Source: Cohnella caldifontis (lineage in GTDB: Bacteria; Bacillota; Bacilli; Paenibacillales; Paenibacillaceae). From it: a DNA stretch of 64,000 nt. The first letter of the stretch is position 1. Every line of letters starts with the position of its first letter. Of this stretch, positions 17,860-27,651 are shown piece by piece. The position numbers and the translations under genes were made by a program. The notes beneath the pieces are model-generated. The model made no database searches. It saw only the letters and a program-made list of their open reading frames with translations, and was not told the origin of the DNA. The stretch is taken from contig NZ_JAQZSJ010000001.1 of NCBI RefSeq assembly GCF_029360585.1, forward strand, positions 310,001-374,000, written 5' to 3'.

Positions 17860-19751
17860 GTGGCGCGCTGCTTCGGGCGGACGACGGCGGCGCGGATGCG
17901 CTGGGCGGCTTGTTCCGCGGTAAGCCCGGTCATCTGCCTCTGTTCCTTGATCGTGGCATGCTCCACGAAGACGTCCGGGACGCCGAGAATGCGGACCGGC
18001 ACGTTCTGGAACGGCTCCCGCGCGTAAAACTCCAGCACCGCGCTGCCCAGCCCGCCCGCCTCGGCCCCTTCCTCCAGCACCAGAATCGGGAAGTGCTCAC
18101 CCGCCAGCTGGGTCAGCATGGCTTCATCCAGCGGTTTGACGAATCGGGCGTTTACGACGCGGACGTTCATGCCTTCCCGCTTCAGAAACTCGGCCGCTTC
18201 CTGCGCGACCGTCACCATCGGCCCGATCGCCAGAATCGCCGCGGAATCTCCTTCCCGCACCGTCTCCCAGCTTCCGATCGGAATGGCGGCCGGCTCGGCG
18301 TCGTAAGGCACGCCCAGCGCCTGCTCGCGCGGATACCGGACGGCGATCGGCCCGTCGTCGTATTGCAAGGCGGTATACAGCATGTTGCGGAGCTCGTTCT
18401 CGTCCTTGGGCATCATGAGCACCATGTTCGGGATGTGGCGCAAGAAAGCCATGTCGTATACGCCTTGGTGCGTCTCTCCGTCCGCCCCCACGAAACCCGC
18501 GCGGTCGATGGCGAACACGACGTTGGCGTTATGCCGGCAAATGTCGTGCACGACCTGGTCGTATGCCCGCTGCAGGAACGTCGAATACACCGCGAACACC
18601 GGCTTGAGCCCTTCCATCGCCAGCGCGGCGCACATCGTGGCGGCGTGCTGTTCGGCGATGCCCACGTCGAACATCCGGCCCGGGAATTTGGCGTCGAAAC
18701 CGAGCAGGCCCGATCCGCCCGGCATGGCCGGCGTGACGGCGACGATCCGCTCGTCTTGCTGCGCGAGCTCGATCAGCGCGTTGCCGAACACTTCGGTGTA
18801 CATCGGCGGTCCGACCGGCTTGATGAGCTGCCCGGATTCGATCTTATATGCGCCGGAAACGCCATGCCATTTGTGGGAATCTTGTTCCGCCGGGGTGTAC
18901 CCCTTGCCTTTAGTGGTCAGCACGTGCAGCAGCACGGGCCCGTCGACGCTGTCGGCATGGCGGAACGCCTCCAGCAGCTTGCCGATGTCGTGGCCGTCTA
19001 CGGGGCCGAAATATTTCAAGCCGAACTCCTCGAACAGCATGCCGTCCGGCGTGATCAAATATTTCAGGCTGTCCTTCACCCGCTCGGCGGTTTTGGCCAG
19101 CTTGCCGCCGATCGCCGGCACTTTGCGCAGCAGCCACTCCAGCTCGTCTTTGGCTTTGCGGTACGTTCGGTCCGAACGGACCTTGCCCAAGTAGTTATGG
19201 ATCGCGCCCACGTTAGGAGCGATGGACATTTCGTTGTCGTTCAGCACGACGGTCAGCTTCCGCTTCTCATGGCCGATGTGGTTGAGCGCTTCGAGCGCCA
19301 TGCCGCCGGTCAGCGCGCCGTCTCCGATGACGGCGATGACGCGATGGTCCTCGCCTTTCAGATCCCGGGCGATGGCCATGCCGACGGCCGCCGACAGCGA
19401 AGTGCTGCTGTGGCCCGCCTCCCAGACGTCGTGCTCGCTCTCGCCCCGTTTGACGAACCCGCACAATCCGCCTTTCTGGCGAAGCGTATGGAACCGGTCC
19501 ATGCGGCCGGTCAGCATTTTATGCACGTATGCTTGATGCCCCACGTCGAAAATGAATTTGTCGTCGGGGCTGTTGTATAAATAATGAAGCGCCAGCGTCA
19601 GCTCCACCACGCCCAGATTGGGCGCGAGATGGCCGCCGGTCACGGACAACCGTTCGATGAGGAACCGGCGGATTTCCTCCGCCAGCTGCGGCAATTCCGC
19701 CAGCGATAATTGTTTGAGGTCCGACGGGCCGTTAATCCGTTCGAGCAGCAA
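17856..19751 (-). CDS. dxs: 1-deoxy-D-xylulose-5-phosphate synthase
   Basis: Condenses pyruvate and glyceraldehyde 3-phosphate to DXP, the first step of the MEP isoprenoid pathway. The protein has thiamine-binding [15 protein letters not shown], the H at GHQAYVHK, and the transketolase-like [19 protein letters not shown] at 19751 gives [12 protein letters not shown], the usual N-terminus (631 residues); an in-frame ATG at 19775 adds eight residues but lacks a ribosome site. It sits beside ispA, which uses its pathway's products. Confidence 0.94.
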   Translation of the reverse strand: MLLERINGPSDLKQLSLAELPQLAEEIRRFLIERLSVTGGHLAPNLGVVELTLALHYLYNSPDDKFIFDVGHQAYVHKMLTGRMDRFHTLRQKGGLCGFVKRGESEHDVWEAGHSSTSLSAAVGMAIARDLKGEDHRVIAVIGDGALTGGMALEALNHIGHEKRKLTVVLNDNEMSIAPNVGAIHNYLGKVRSDRTYRKAKDELEWLLRKVPAIGGKLAKTAERVKDSLKYLITPDGMLFEEFGLKYFGPVDGHDIGKLLEAFRHADSVDGPVLLHVLTTKGKGYTPAEQDSHKWHGVSGAYKIESGQLIKPVGPPMYTEVFGNALIELAQQDERIVAVTPAMPGGSGLLGFDAKFPGRMFDVGIAEQHAATMCAALAMEGLKPVFAVYSTFLQRAYDQVVHDICRHNANVVFAIDRAGFVGADGETHQGVYDMAFLRHIPNMVLMMPKDENELRNMLYTALQYDDGPIAVRYPREQALGVPYDAEPAAIPIGSWETVREGDSAAILAIGPMVTVAQEAAEFLKREGMNVRVVNARFVKPLDEAMLTQLAGEHFPILVLEEGAEAGGLGSAVLEFYAREPFQNVPVRILGVPDVFVEHATIKEQRQMTGLTAEQAAQRIRAAVVRPKQRAT

Positions 19752-19796
19752 TGGTGTTCCCCGCTTTCTCCACATCGGGATTCACGTCATTTCGCT

Positions 19797-19826
19797 ATTA
19801 TACCATAATTCGCAAACCCAGCCCAA
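19797..19826 (-). promoter_or_regulatory. Candidate promoter of dxs-tlyA-argR
   Basis: TTGGGC (19826-19821), an 18-bp spacer, then TATAAT (19802-19797) with an extended TGG just before it, about 45 bp upstream of the dxs start. Confidence 0.5.
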
Positions 19827-19837
19827 ATGATGACAAA

Positions 19838-19872
19838 CGGCGCCAAACTCCCCGAGGAGAGTCTCGCGCCGC
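19838..19872 (-). terminator. Possible terminator after ispA
   Basis: A GGCGC/GCGCC outer stem and ACTC/GAGT inner stem are followed on the minus strand by GTTTGTC. The stem is bulged and the T tract is weak. Its GCCAAACTCCC segment resembles the REP-like palindromes of this window. Confidence 0.35.
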
Positions 19873-19887
19873 GCTTTGAACATCGTT

Positions 19888-20799
19888 TCAGTGGTCTCTC
19901 GACATGATCATGTCGGCGATCGCCGCAAGCCGCATGGGATCGGCCAGACCGGCGTCCGCGATCGCGTTTTTGGCCTCTTCCGTCAAGAGGGCGACGCGCT
20001 TACGGCTTTCGCTGAGCCCGATCAAATACGGGTACGTCACCTTCGCTTGTTTCTGGTCGCTGTTCACCGGTTTGCCCAGCTTGGCCTCATCTCCGGTCAC
20101 GTCCAGAATATCGTCCTGGATTTGGAACGCCAGGCCGACGTTGCGGCCGAACAAGCCGAGCGCCTGCAACTGGCGCTCGTCGGCCCCGGCGGCATGCCCG
20201 CCGGCGCGAAGAGAGAAGGCGATCAAATCGCTCGTCTTGTGCAGATGGATCGATTCCAACTGCGCAAGCGACGTGCGCCCCTGCTCGCCCATCATGTCTT
20301 CGGCTTGTCCGCCGACCATGCCGGGAAAACCGGCATAACGGGCCAACTCGGAGATCACCGCCAGCGTTCGGTCCGCCGGTACGCCCCGCGATGCCGCTTG
20401 GGCGGCCGTATAGAACGCGTGCGTCAGCAGGCCGTCCCCCGCCAGCAGCGCCATCGCTTCCCCGTAAACCTTATGGTTCGTGGGACGCCCTCTGCGAAAA
20501 TCGTCGTTATCCATCGCCGGCAGATCGTCGTGGATCAGCGAGTACGTATGGATCATTTCGACCGCCGCCGCGAACGGCAGGGCGTAGGCTGCGGGTTTTT
20601 CTCCGCCGGTCACGCTCTCCGCCGCCGCCAGCACGAAGATCGGACGCAGGCGTTTGCCGCCGGCGAGCAGCGAATATTCCGCCGCTTCGCGCAGCTTGGA
20701 CGGTACGGCCCACTCCGCGGGAATCGCTTCCCGCAGCGTTTGCTCGACGAGTTTCTTCCGTTCCTCGAGGTAATTCTCCAGTTGCTCCGAATTCGTCAC
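19888..20799 (-). CDS. ispA: Farnesyl diphosphate synthase (polyprenyl synthase)
   Basis: Condenses isopentenyl diphosphate with allylic diphosphates to make FPP. The 303-residue protein has GGKRLRP, the first Asp-rich motif HDDLPAMDNDD and the second DDILDVTGD. GTG at 20799 follows AAAGGGG; an ORF extended to 20916 overlaps xseB. It starts 2 bp after the xseB stop and is the last gene of the nusB-folD-xseA-xseB-ispA run. Confidence 0.94.
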   Translation of the reverse strand: MTNSEQLENYLEERKKLVEQTLREAIPAEWAVPSKLREAAEYSLLAGGKRLRPIFVLAAAESVTGGEKPAAYALPFAAAVEMIHTYSLIHDDLPAMDNDDFRRGRPTNHKVYGEAMALLAGDGLLTHAFYTAAQAASRGVPADRTLAVISELARYAGFPGMVGGQAEDMMGEQGRTSLAQLESIHLHKTSDLIAFSLRAGGHAAGADERQLQALGLFGRNVGLAFQIQDDILDVTGDEAKLGKPVNSDQKQAKVTYPYLIGLSESRKRVALLTEEAKNAIADAGLADPMRLAAIADMIMSRDH

Positions 20800-20801
20800 C
20801 T

Positions 20802-21089
20802 TTATTCCCCTTTGCCGTCTTCCCGGGTCGGAGCGAACGGCTTGCGGCCCGGACCGTTCTCGCCTTCGACGAGCATTTCGATCCGCCGCTCCACCTGCTC
20901 CAGCTTCCGTCCGCACAACCGTGACAGCTCCATGCCTTCCTGGAACAACTCGATCGCCGTCTCCAGCGGCACGTCGCCGCTTTCGAGCTTGGCGACGATC
21001 GTTTCCAACCGCTCCATCGCCTGCTCGAACGTTACGCCGTTCAGCGCTTCGTCCAACGCGGAATCCCGATCTCCCCGCACTTCAGCCAC
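20802..21089 (-). CDS. xseB: Exodeoxyribonuclease VII small subunit
   Basis: Small subunit of the nuclease that degrades single-stranded DNA to oligonucleotides. The 95 residues carry the family helix pair FEQAMERLETIVAKLESG and ELFQEGMELSRLC. GTG at 21089 follows GGGGAGGAG and overlaps the end of xseA by 8 bp. Confidence 0.92.
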   Translation of the reverse strand: MAEVRGDRDSALDEALNGVTFEQAMERLETIVAKLESGDVPLETAIELFQEGMELSRLCGRKLEQVERRIEMLVEGENGPGRKPFAPTREDGKGE

Positions 21090-22440
21090 CCGTATTCTCC
21101 TCCCCGTGAATGCCCCAGACCTGGCAGTCCAGGCGCCCGTCCGCGAGTCTGACCCGCAGCAGGTCGCCCGGCTGGACTTCTCCAATGGTCCGGATCAACC
21201 GTTTCTCCTGCTCATCGTATACCAGGCTGTAGCCCCGCCCCATGACTTTCAGCGGGCTCAGCGCGTCCAGCTGCCGGAGCAGCGAGCCGTACCGGCTCTG
21301 CGCGTGCCGGAGCGTGCCGGACATCGCCAGCTCCAGCGACCGGCTCGCGCCGGCCAGCCGCTTGCGGGCGAAACCCGCCTGCTCGGTGGGGCTCGAAGCC
21401 GCCAGCCGGCCGCTCAGCCGGGCGAGCCGCTCCCGCGCCCGGGCTTCTTGCGCCTGGGCGCGGAAGACGAGGCGGTCGCGCAGCCGGTCCAATCGCTCGG
21501 CTTGCGCCAACAGCGTGCGCCGCGGCTGGGTGAAGTACGGCGAACGGGCGGCATGTTGCCACCGCTCCCTCGATTTGCCCGCCAGCAGCCGCAACGATTT
21601 AACCAAACGCTGCTGCAGATGGCCCAGGTGCTGCCGGAGCTCCCCCGCGTGGGGAACCGCCAGCTCGGCGGCGGCGGTCGGCGTGGCGGCCCGCAGGTCG
21701 GCGACGAAATCCGCGATCGTGAAATCCGTCTCGTGGCCGACCGCCGAAATGACGGGAATCCGCGACGCCCGGATCGCCCTTGCCACGGCTTCCTCGTTGA
21801 ACGCCCACAATTCCTCCAGCGACCCTCCGCCCCGGCCGACGATGAGGACGTCCACCTCGCCGAGCCGGTTCATCGTCTCGATGGCCTTCACGATCGACGG
21901 CGCGGCCCCCGTCCCCTGTACGGAGACAGGGTGGAGCAGCACGGGCACCGAAGGAAACCGCCGCTGCAACGTGATGATGATATCGCGAACCGCGGCCCCT
22001 GTCGGAGACGTAATGACGCCGACGGCCTGCGGAAACCGGGGGATCGGACGTTTCAGCGCCTCGGAGAACAGCCCTTCGCCTTCCAGCTTTTTCTTCAGCT
22101 GTTCGAAGGCAAGGTACAGGCTGCCGATTCCGTCCGGCTGCATCGCGGTCGCGTAAAACTGGTAAGCGCCGTCCCTCTCGTAAACGGAAACGCCTCCGCG
22201 CGCCAGCACCTTCATGCCGTCCTTCGGCGCGAACGGAAGACGCTGGTTATAGGAGGCGAACATGATGCATTTGAGCCGGCCGCTTTCATCCTTGAGGGTG
22301 AAGTACATATGTCCGCTGGAGTGGCGCGTGAAGTTCGAGATTTCCCCCCGGATCCAGATGTCCTGGAGGTTCCCGTCTCCTTCCAGCTTCATTTTGATAT
22401 ACCGGTTGACGTCCCGGATGCTGAGCACTTTCTGCTCCAC
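21082..22440 (-). CDS. xseA: Exodeoxyribonuclease VII large subunit
   Basis: Catalytic subunit of exonuclease VII. The 452 residues have an N-terminal OB fold (WIRGEISNFTRHSSGHMYFT), the catalytic core with GVITSPTGAAVRDI and GRGGGSLEELWAFN, a long helical arm rich in Ala/Arg/Gln, and the C-terminal GYSLVYDE segment. GTG at 22440 follows AAGGAGGGGG. It lies about 25 bp after folD. Confidence 0.95.
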   Translation of the reverse strand: MEQKVLSIRDVNRYIKMKLEGDGNLQDIWIRGEISNFTRHSSGHMYFTLKDESGRLKCIMFASYNQRLPFAPKDGMKVLARGGVSVYERDGAYQFYATAMQPDGIGSLYLAFEQLKKKLEGEGLFSEALKRPIPRFPQAVGVITSPTGAAVRDIIITLQRRFPSVPVLLHPVSVQGTGAAPSIVKAIETMNRLGEVDVLIVGRGGGSLEELWAFNEEAVARAIRASRIPVISAVGHETDFTIADFVADLRAATPTAAAELAVPHAGELRQHLGHLQQRLVKSLRLLAGKSRERWQHAARSPYFTQPRRTLLAQAERLDRLRDRLVFRAQAQEARARERLARLSGRLAASSPTEQAGFARKRLAGASRSLELAMSGTLRHAQSRYGSLLRQLDALSPLKVMGRGYSLVYDEQEKRLIRTIGEVQPGDLLRVRLADGRLDCQVWGIHGEENTGG

Positions 22441-22467
22441 GTTCCCCCTCCTTCCGGCGCCTTGCGG

Positions 22468-23325
22468 TCAGCCCATTCCGTTCGCGCGCTTGCAGGATTT
22501 GAGCGTGTTGGCCATCAGCATCGTAATCGTCATCGGGCCGACGCCGCCGGGCACCGGGGTGATCCAGCCGGCCGTTTCGACCACGTCGTCGAAATCGACG
22601 TCCCCGGCCAGTTTGCCGTTCTCCAGGCGGTTCATCCCGACGTCGATGACGACCGCGCCGGGTTTGACCCAATCTTTCTTGACCAGTTTCGCCACGCCGA
22701 CCGCCACGACGAGAATGTCCGCCTGCCGGGCGACGGCCGGCAAATCCGGCGTGCGCGAGTGGCAGATCGTGACGGTCGCGTTCTCTCTCAGCAGCAGCAT
22801 GGAGACCGGCTTGCCGACGATGTTGCTGCGGCCGATCACGACGGCGTGTTTGCCCGCGGGCGAAATCCCCGACCGCTTAAGCAGTTCGATCACGCCGGAT
22901 GGCGTGCAAGGCAGCAGCGCGTCGTCCCCGATCATCAAGTTGCCGACGCTGACGGGATGGAAACCGTCCACGTCCTTCTCTACCGCGATCGCGTCGATGA
23001 CCGGTTTTTCTTCCAAATGCTTCGGCAGCGGGAGCTGCACGAGGATGCCGTGAATGGCCGGGTCCGCATTGTAACGCTCGATGAGGCCGAGCAGTTCATG
23101 CTGGCTCGTCTCCGCCGGCAGGCGGACGACCTCCGAATGGTAGCCCAGCTCCTCGCAGGCTTTCGCTTTGTTGCGGACGTACACCTGCGAGGCGGCGTCG
23201 TCTCCGACCAGAATGACGACCAGTCCCGGCCGGATTCCGCGTTCCGCCAGCCGCGCGGTTTCCTCGCGGATCTCTTGGCGGATCGACGCGGAGATCGCTT
23301 TGCCGTCGATGAATTGGGCACTCAT
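22468..23325 (-). CDS. folD: Methylenetetrahydrofolate dehydrogenase/cyclohydrolase
   Basis: Bifunctional enzyme of one-carbon folate metabolism (NADP-dependent). The 285 residues have Y49-type [13 protein letters not shown] with the catalytic Lys, [18 protein letters not shown] for the nucleotide and [10 protein letters not shown] near the end. The ATG overlaps the nusB stop (ATGA). Confidence 0.96.
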   Translation of the reverse strand: MSAQFIDGKAISASIRQEIREETARLAERGIRPGLVVILVGDDAASQVYVRNKAKACEELGYHSEVVRLPAETSQHELLGLIERYNADPAIHGILVQLPLPKHLEEKPVIDAIAVEKDVDGFHPVSVGNLMIGDDALLPCTPSGVIELLKRSGISPAGKHAVVIGRSNIVGKPVSMLLLRENATVTICHSRTPDLPAVARQADILVVAVGVAKLVKKDWVKPGAVVIDVGMNRLENGKLAGDVDFDDVVETAGWITPVPGGVGPMTITMLMANTLKSCKRANGMG

Positions 23326-23783
23326 TCAGGCTTCCCCTCTCCTGTCTGGATGGCTTGTTCTTTCTCCCGGATCATTCGCCCGAGCACTCCGTTGACGAAT
23401 TTGCCGGACTCCTCCAAGCCGAAATGTTTGGCCAGCTCGATCGCCTCGTTGACGACCACTTTCGGAGGCACGCCCCGCAGGTTCATCTCGTAGGCGGCGA
23501 GCCGAAGGATCTGCCGATCCACCCGGGAAAGCCGGTCCACTTGCCACCCCGTCAAATAGGCGGCCAGCTGGCGATCCAGTTCCTCGCGGTTGGCGGAGAC
23601 CCCCTCCACCAGCTCGCGGGTAAACTCGTCCACGTTCGCCAATTGGCCGACTTCCGCTCCGATCTCGTTTTCCTGCCGGGCTTCGTCCATGACCATATTC
23701 ACGGCTTCCTCGCCCGTGACGCCGCTCATTTCCATTTGGTATAAGCTCGATACGGCGATTTCCCTTGCCAGTCTGCGATTCAT
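23322..23783 (-). CDS. nusB: Transcription antitermination factor NusB
   Basis: RNA-binding protein that works with NusE(S10) in rRNA antitermination. The ATG at 23783 follows CGGAGGACGC and gives 153 residues, the usual length; an upstream in-frame start at 23816 is poorer. It has [19 protein letters not shown], the NusB helical bundle, and [17 protein letters not shown]. It is coupled to folD. Confidence 0.95.
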   Translation of the reverse strand: MNRRLAREIAVSSLYQMEMSGVTGEEAVNMVMDEARQENEIGAEVGQLANVDEFTRELVEGVSANREELDRQLAAYLTGWQVDRLSRVDRQILRLAAYEMNLRGVPPKVVVNEAIELAKHFGLEESGKFVNGVLGRMIREKEQAIQTGEGKPE

Positions 23784-23934
23784 GCGTCCTCCGTTCGGCG
23801 CTGTCCGACGTAACATTACCTAGTATGGTAACGGTTGAAAACAAAAAAACCTATGATCCGCCCGATTCCCCGGATTCGTCCGGAATCCGCGGGAGGATTT
23901 CGGTTGCTTCGGGAAGATGGACGCTCCACAGGGA

Positions 23935-24165
23935 TCAGCGGGTCCAAGGCCAGCGGTCCGTCATCCAATCCGTCAAGCGTTCCCACGGAAAGAGCGGCCC
24001 CCGCTTCTCGTCCTTATGCTTGCCCGCCCAGAATCCGATTCCGACCAGCAAGGCGACGAACAGCATGTCCCAGAATCCGCACAGCAAATAGACGAGACCG
24101 AAAAACAAGCCCGCAGCGACGCCGCAGGTCCGTCCTCCGTAAGCGTCCCACCACGCTTTCCACAT
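23935..24165 (-). CDS. DUF2273 small membrane protein
   Basis: A 76-residue protein with two adjacent membrane segments (about 16-45). This family usually lies next to Asp23/AmaP genes and is thought to help anchor Asp23 at the membrane. The ATG at 24165 follows AGGGGGTG; a GTG three codons upstream is an alternative. It is 12 bp after amaP. The 150-bp gap to nusB shows no further gene. Confidence 0.75.
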   Translation of the reverse strand: MWKAWWDAYGGRTCGVAAGLFFGLVYLLCGFWDMLFVALLVGIGFWAGKHKDEKRGPLFPWERLTDWMTDRWPWTR

Positions 24166-24177
24166 GGCCGGCACCCC

Positions 24178-24741
24178 CTATTCCACGCGGCTCTTGAATG
24201 AGGCCGGCGCCTGGGTTACGTTGGCGATATAGACGGAAATATTGGCGACGGGAATGCCGGTGGCCTCCTCGACCTGCTGCGAAATCGTGCGCTGCATGTC
24301 TTCCGACAGCGCGGGAATCGATCCTTCCCCGTCGATGAAGGCGCGGATCATGATTTGCAGGCCGGAATCCGCGACGCGGACGCGTGCCTTCAAATCTTTC
24401 ACGCCGCGCGTGCGAGAGGCGGCTTTGAGCGCGAGATTCTCCACGGTTTCGACCGAAATCCGGATATCGCCGTGCTCGGTCTTCTGGATGATCGAAGGAG
24501 CGGAAGTTCCGCTCCGGCGGACCGAAACGATGAAAAAGCGCAGGCTCACCAGCAGGACCACGACGGAAACGCCGATTACCGTGCCTTGGACGCCGCGGTC
24601 CTCGCCCGCGAGCTCCGAGACGAATTGAACGAGGGAAGACGGTGCGAATACGCCGCTTGCGGCCAGGATGGCCAAGACGGCAAGCGCTCCGATCGCGACG
24701 CTGTATAGAAAGAGCAGCAGCCTGTCCAACACTTTGATCAA
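24178..24741 (-). CDS. amaP: AmaP-type Asp23-anchoring membrane protein
   Basis: A 187-residue protein with two N-terminal membrane segments (about 7-30 and 52-72) and an Asp23-like C-terminal domain (TEHGDIRISVETVENLALKA, DLKARVRVADSGLQIMI). The family fixes Asp23 to the membrane. TTG at 24741 follows AGGAGGACACCCAG. Confidence 0.85.
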   Translation of the reverse strand: MIKVLDRLLLFLYSVAIGALAVLAILAASGVFAPSSLVQFVSELAGEDRGVQGTVIGVSVVVLLVSLRFFIVSVRRSGTSAPSIIQKTEHGDIRISVETVENLALKAASRTRGVKDLKARVRVADSGLQIMIRAFIDGEGSIPALSEDMQRTISQQVEEATGIPVANISVYIANVTQAPASFKSRVE

Positions 24742-24766
24742 CTGGGTGTCCTCCTGTTCCCCGATG

Positions 24767-24812
24767 AAAAAGGACTCTCTATCGAAAACTCCGATGACGC
24801 GCGCAAAGTCCT
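24767..24812 (-). terminator. Possible terminator or attenuator between asp23 and amaP
   Basis: AGGACT (24812-24807) pairs with AGTCCT (24776-24771) across a 30-base loop and is followed by TTTTT on the minus strand. The stem is short, so partial read-through is likely. Confidence 0.3.
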
Positions 24813-24861
24813 CTTCGGGAAATCCGCATCGGATTCCCCGTCGGAGGACTTCGGGCTGCGG

Positions 24862-24896
24862 GCCGGGCGCCGGGATGAACCGGCGCCGAACCCGGC
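24862..24896 (-). other. Strong GC-rich hairpin after asp23
   Basis: GCCGGG/CCCGGC and CGCCGG/CCGGCG stems form a compact hairpin a few bases after the asp23 stop. It lacks a T tract and so may stabilise the asp23 transcript end. Confidence 0.5.
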
Positions 24897-24900
24897 TGGG

Positions 24901-25308
24901 TTATCGGACTCTCGTACTCGCGTCTTCTTCTTCCGGCTTCTCCGCCGTTTTGAAATGAACGTCATGCACGTGCACGTTCACTTCCACCACGTTCAGACCC
25001 GTCATCATCTCGATGGACCGTTTGACGTTCCTCTGGATTTCCGCCGAAATCTCCGGAATCCGGCGTCCGTATTGCACGATAATGGACACGTCCACCGCGG
25101 CTTCCCGCTGACCGACTTCCACTTTCACGCCTTTGGATAAGTTCTTCCGGCCGAGCAATTCGCCGATTCCCGAAGAAATCCCGCCGCTCATGCCCGCAAC
25201 GCCGTCGACTTCCACCGTCGCCAGCCCGGCGATCACCTCGATCACTTCCGGCGCGATTTCGATGGTGCCCATGGTCGTTCTCTCGTACTCCGGGGCTATC
25301 GTTTCCAA
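24901..25308 (-). CDS. Asp23/Gls24 family envelope stress protein (YqhY-like)
   Basis: A 135-residue soluble protein of the Asp23 family: TIEIAPEVIEVIAGLATVEV at the start and DVSIIVQYGRRIPEI in the middle, ending with MTGLNVVEVNVHVHDV. TTG at 25308 follows GGAGGTGGAG. In B. subtilis the accB-accC neighbour yqhY belongs to this family and is linked to acetyl-CoA carboxylase control; the same position next to accC here supports that link. Confidence 0.88.
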   Translation of the reverse strand: METIAPEYERTTMGTIEIAPEVIEVIAGLATVEVDGVAGMSGGISSGIGELLGRKNLSKGVKVEVGQREAAVDVSIIVQYGRRIPEISAEIQRNVKRSIEMMTGLNVVEVNVHVHDVHFKTAEKPEEEDASTRVR

Positions 25309-25371
25309 GCGTTACTCCACCTCCATCTGACCGTGATTCCCTCGTCCGGGCGGTGCGCCCTCGTTATTATA

Positions 25372-25400
25372 ACTATAACATTCGCGGATAATTATGACAA
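25372..25400 (-). promoter_or_regulatory. SigA-type promoter of asp23
   Basis: TTGTCA (25400-25395), a 17-bp spacer and TATAGT (25377-25372) lie between the accC stop and the asp23 start. Confidence 0.6.
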
Positions 25401-25424
25401 ACGCTTGGCCGAAGCGGGACGAAC

Positions 25425-26783
25425 TCACTCCGGCAGCTCGTTCACGTCGTGTTCTTCGAGGAATTTGATATCGAACGTCCCTTTATTGAATACGGGATGG
25501 TTAAGCAGCTTCATGTGGAAAGGAATCGTCGTTTTGACGCCTTCCACCATGAACTCTCCCAGCGCCCGGCGGGCCCTGGCGATCGCTTCGTCCCGCGTCG
25601 GCGCCCAGACGATCAGCTTGGCGATCATCGAGTCGTAATGCGGCGAAATGAGATAGTTCGGATAGGCGCCGCTGTCCACCCGCACGCCGGGACCGCCCGG
25701 AGGCAAGTAAAAACCGATGCGGCCCGGGGAAGGCATGAAATTGCGGTCGGGATCTTCCGCGTTGATGCGGCACTCGATGGCCCAACCGTCGAATTTCACG
25801 TCTTCTTGCGTGAAGGACAGGGGCTCCCCTTCCGCGATCGAGATCATTTCCTTGATCAAGTCGACGCCCGTGATCATCTCCGTCACGGGATGCTCGACTT
25901 GGATTCTCGTATTCATTTCCATGAAGTAGAATTGCCCGTCCGGACCGAGCAGGAACTCGAGCGTGCCTGCGCCGGAATAGTTCACCGCGCGGGCGGCCCG
26001 CACGGCGGCTTGCCCCATGCGCTCCCGCAGCTCGGGCGTCATGACCGGGCAGGGCGCTTCTTCGACCAGCTTCTGCCGGCGGCGCTGCACGGAGCAGTCC
26101 CGCTCGCCGAGATGGCAGACGTTGCCGTGCTTGTCGGCGATGATCTGGATCTCCACGTGCTTCATGCCCGTGAGGTATTTCTCCAGGTAGACGCCCGGGT
26201 TGCCGAACGCCTTCTGCGCTTCCTGCTGGGCGGTCGAAATTTCCCGGATCAGCATCTCTTCGTCGTCCGCCAGCCGGATGCCGCGGCCGCCGCCGCCGGC
26301 GGTCGCCTTGATGATGACCGGATAACCGATGCTCCGGGCCACCGCAACCGCTTCCTCGAGATCCTCCACCAAGCCGTCGGAGCCCGGAATGACGGGCACG
26401 TCGGCTTCTTTCATCGTCGACTTCGCCACCGATTTGTCGCCCATGCGGCTGATCGCGTCGGCGGAGGGGCCGATGAACGTAATATTGCACGTTTCGCAAA
26501 TTTCGGCGAAATCGGCGTTTTCGGACAGGAACCCGTAACCGGGATGGATCGCGTCGCACTCGGTCAAAGTAGCCACGCTCATGATGCTCGTCAAATTCAG
26601 ATAGCTGTCTTTGGAAGGGGTCGGCCCGATGCAGTACGCCTCGTCCGCGAGACGGACGTGCAGCGCTTCGCGGTCGGCCTCCGAATAGACGGCCACGGTG
26701 GCGATGCCCAGCTCCCGGCAGGCGCGGATGATGCGAACCGCGATTTCCCCTCGGTTGGCCACCAAGATTTTATGGAACTTCAA
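25425..26783 (-). CDS. accC: Acetyl-CoA carboxylase, biotin carboxylase subunit
   Basis: Carboxylates biotin on AccB with ATP and bicarbonate, the first half-reaction of malonyl-CoA formation. The 452 residues have [20 protein letters not shown], the ATP-grasp loop [25 protein letters not shown] and the [13 protein letters not shown] active site. TTG at 26783 follows AAGGGAG. It lies about 100 bp after accB. Confidence 0.96.
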   Translation of the reverse strand: MKFHKILVANRGEIAVRIIRACRELGIATVAVYSEADREALHVRLADEAYCIGPTPSKDSYLNLTSIMSVATLTECDAIHPGYGFLSENADFAEICETCNITFIGPSADAISRMGDKSVAKSTMKEADVPVIPGSDGLVEDLEEAVAVARSIGYPVIIKATAGGGGRGIRLADDEEMLIREISTAQQEAQKAFGNPGVYLEKYLTGMKHVEIQIIADKHGNVCHLGERDCSVQRRRQKLVEEAPCPVMTPELRERMGQAAVRAARAVNYSGAGTLEFLLGPDGQFYFMEMNTRIQVEHPVTEMITGVDLIKEMISIAEGEPLSFTQEDVKFDGWAIECRINAEDPDRNFMPSPGRIGFYLPPGGPGVRVDSGAYPNYLISPHYDSMIAKLIVWAPTRDEAIARARRALGEFMVEGVKTTIPFHMKLLNHPVFNKGTFDIKFLEEHDVNELPE

Positions 26784-26885
26784 GGCAGTGTTCTCCCTTC
26801 TGAAACTCGCAGGACAAAGATAAACGAGAAAAGAGCCGCGATCGGACGCGGCGTTCGGCTGCCGAATCGGGCGGCAATCCCGCGA

Positions 26886-27380
26886 TTATTCCGGTTTGAC
26901 AAGGAAAAGCGCTTGGCCGTATTCGACCAATTGGCCGTTCTCGACGAGAATCTCGACGATTTCGCCTTTGACTTCCGCTTCGAGCGGGTTCATCAACTTC
27001 ATCGCTTCCAAAATGCAGACCACCGTTTTCTCGGTGACCCGGTCGCCGACGTTGACGAATGCCGGCGCATCCGGAGACGGCGCGCGGTAGAACGTTCCGA
27101 CCATCGGGGAAACGATCCGGCGCAGGTTGGAGGTGTCGGGCGACGCCGCCTTGGCTTCCGGCGACGGCGCGGCGGCCGGGGCCGGCGTGTCCTGGACGGG
27201 CGCCGCCTGGGGGGCGGGCACGTATGCAGAGGCGATCGGGGCAGGCTGAACGCTTACCGTCTCGATTCGGCCCGGCTTGCGGATCGCGAGGCGCGTGCCT
27301 TCGTTTTCGATTTCGAGTTCATGCACGGACGTCTGGTCCACCAATTTGATCAGTTCTTTGATTTCGCTCAGCTTGAACAT
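26886..27380 (-). CDS. accB: Acetyl-CoA carboxylase, biotin carboxyl carrier protein
   Basis: Carries biotin on a lysine for acetyl-CoA carboxylase. The 164 residues have an N-terminal helical part, a Pro/Ala linker (about 46-85) and the biotinyl domain with EAMKLMN (K128). The ATG at 27380 follows AAGGAGTGG. Confidence 0.95.
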   Translation of the reverse strand: MFKLSEIKELIKLVDQTSVHELEIENEGTRLAIRKPGRIETVSVQPAPIASAYVPAPQAAPVQDTPAPAAAPSPEAKAASPDTSNLRRIVSPMVGTFYRAPSPDAPAFVNVGDRVTEKTVVCILEAMKLMNPLEAEVKGEIVEILVENGQLVEYGQALFLVKPE

Positions 27381-27453
27381 CCAGTCCACTCCTTGGGATA
27401 GGGGTCGGGCGCAGGGCTTGTAAAGACGGCCTGAACGATCCCATAACGGAATC

Positions 27454-27462
27454 ATTATACCA
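27454..27462 (-). promoter_or_regulatory. Candidate extended -10 promoter of accB-accC
   Basis: TGGTATAAT on the minus strand gives a perfect TATAAT with the extended TG element, 74 bp upstream of accB. No good -35 is present at normal spacing. The rest of the 270-bp gap to spoIIIAH shows no gene. Confidence 0.5.
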
Positions 27463-27651
27463 TAATCGACCGAAATGGAAAGACAAGCTAACGCCCCGCG
27501 CTCCGTCCCCTCTTGAGTTATGCGCCGACCGGAGGGATGGCCGCCGAGTCGGCCGGATCCGCCCGCCGGGTCCGGAAAACCGTGAAGCCGAAGACCGCCG
27601 GTCCCGCGTGTCGCGGTTCCGCAGCTTCGGCATCGGGATCGGGTTCAGGCG

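Noticed and set aside
19876..23493. A 1205-codon open frame on the plus strand
   Set aside because: It runs antisense through ispA, xseB, xseA, folD and nusB, whose products are well conserved. It is a by-product of high GC content and codon bias.
27381..27651. FapR operator before accB
   Set aside because: No clear match to the FapR consensus was found.
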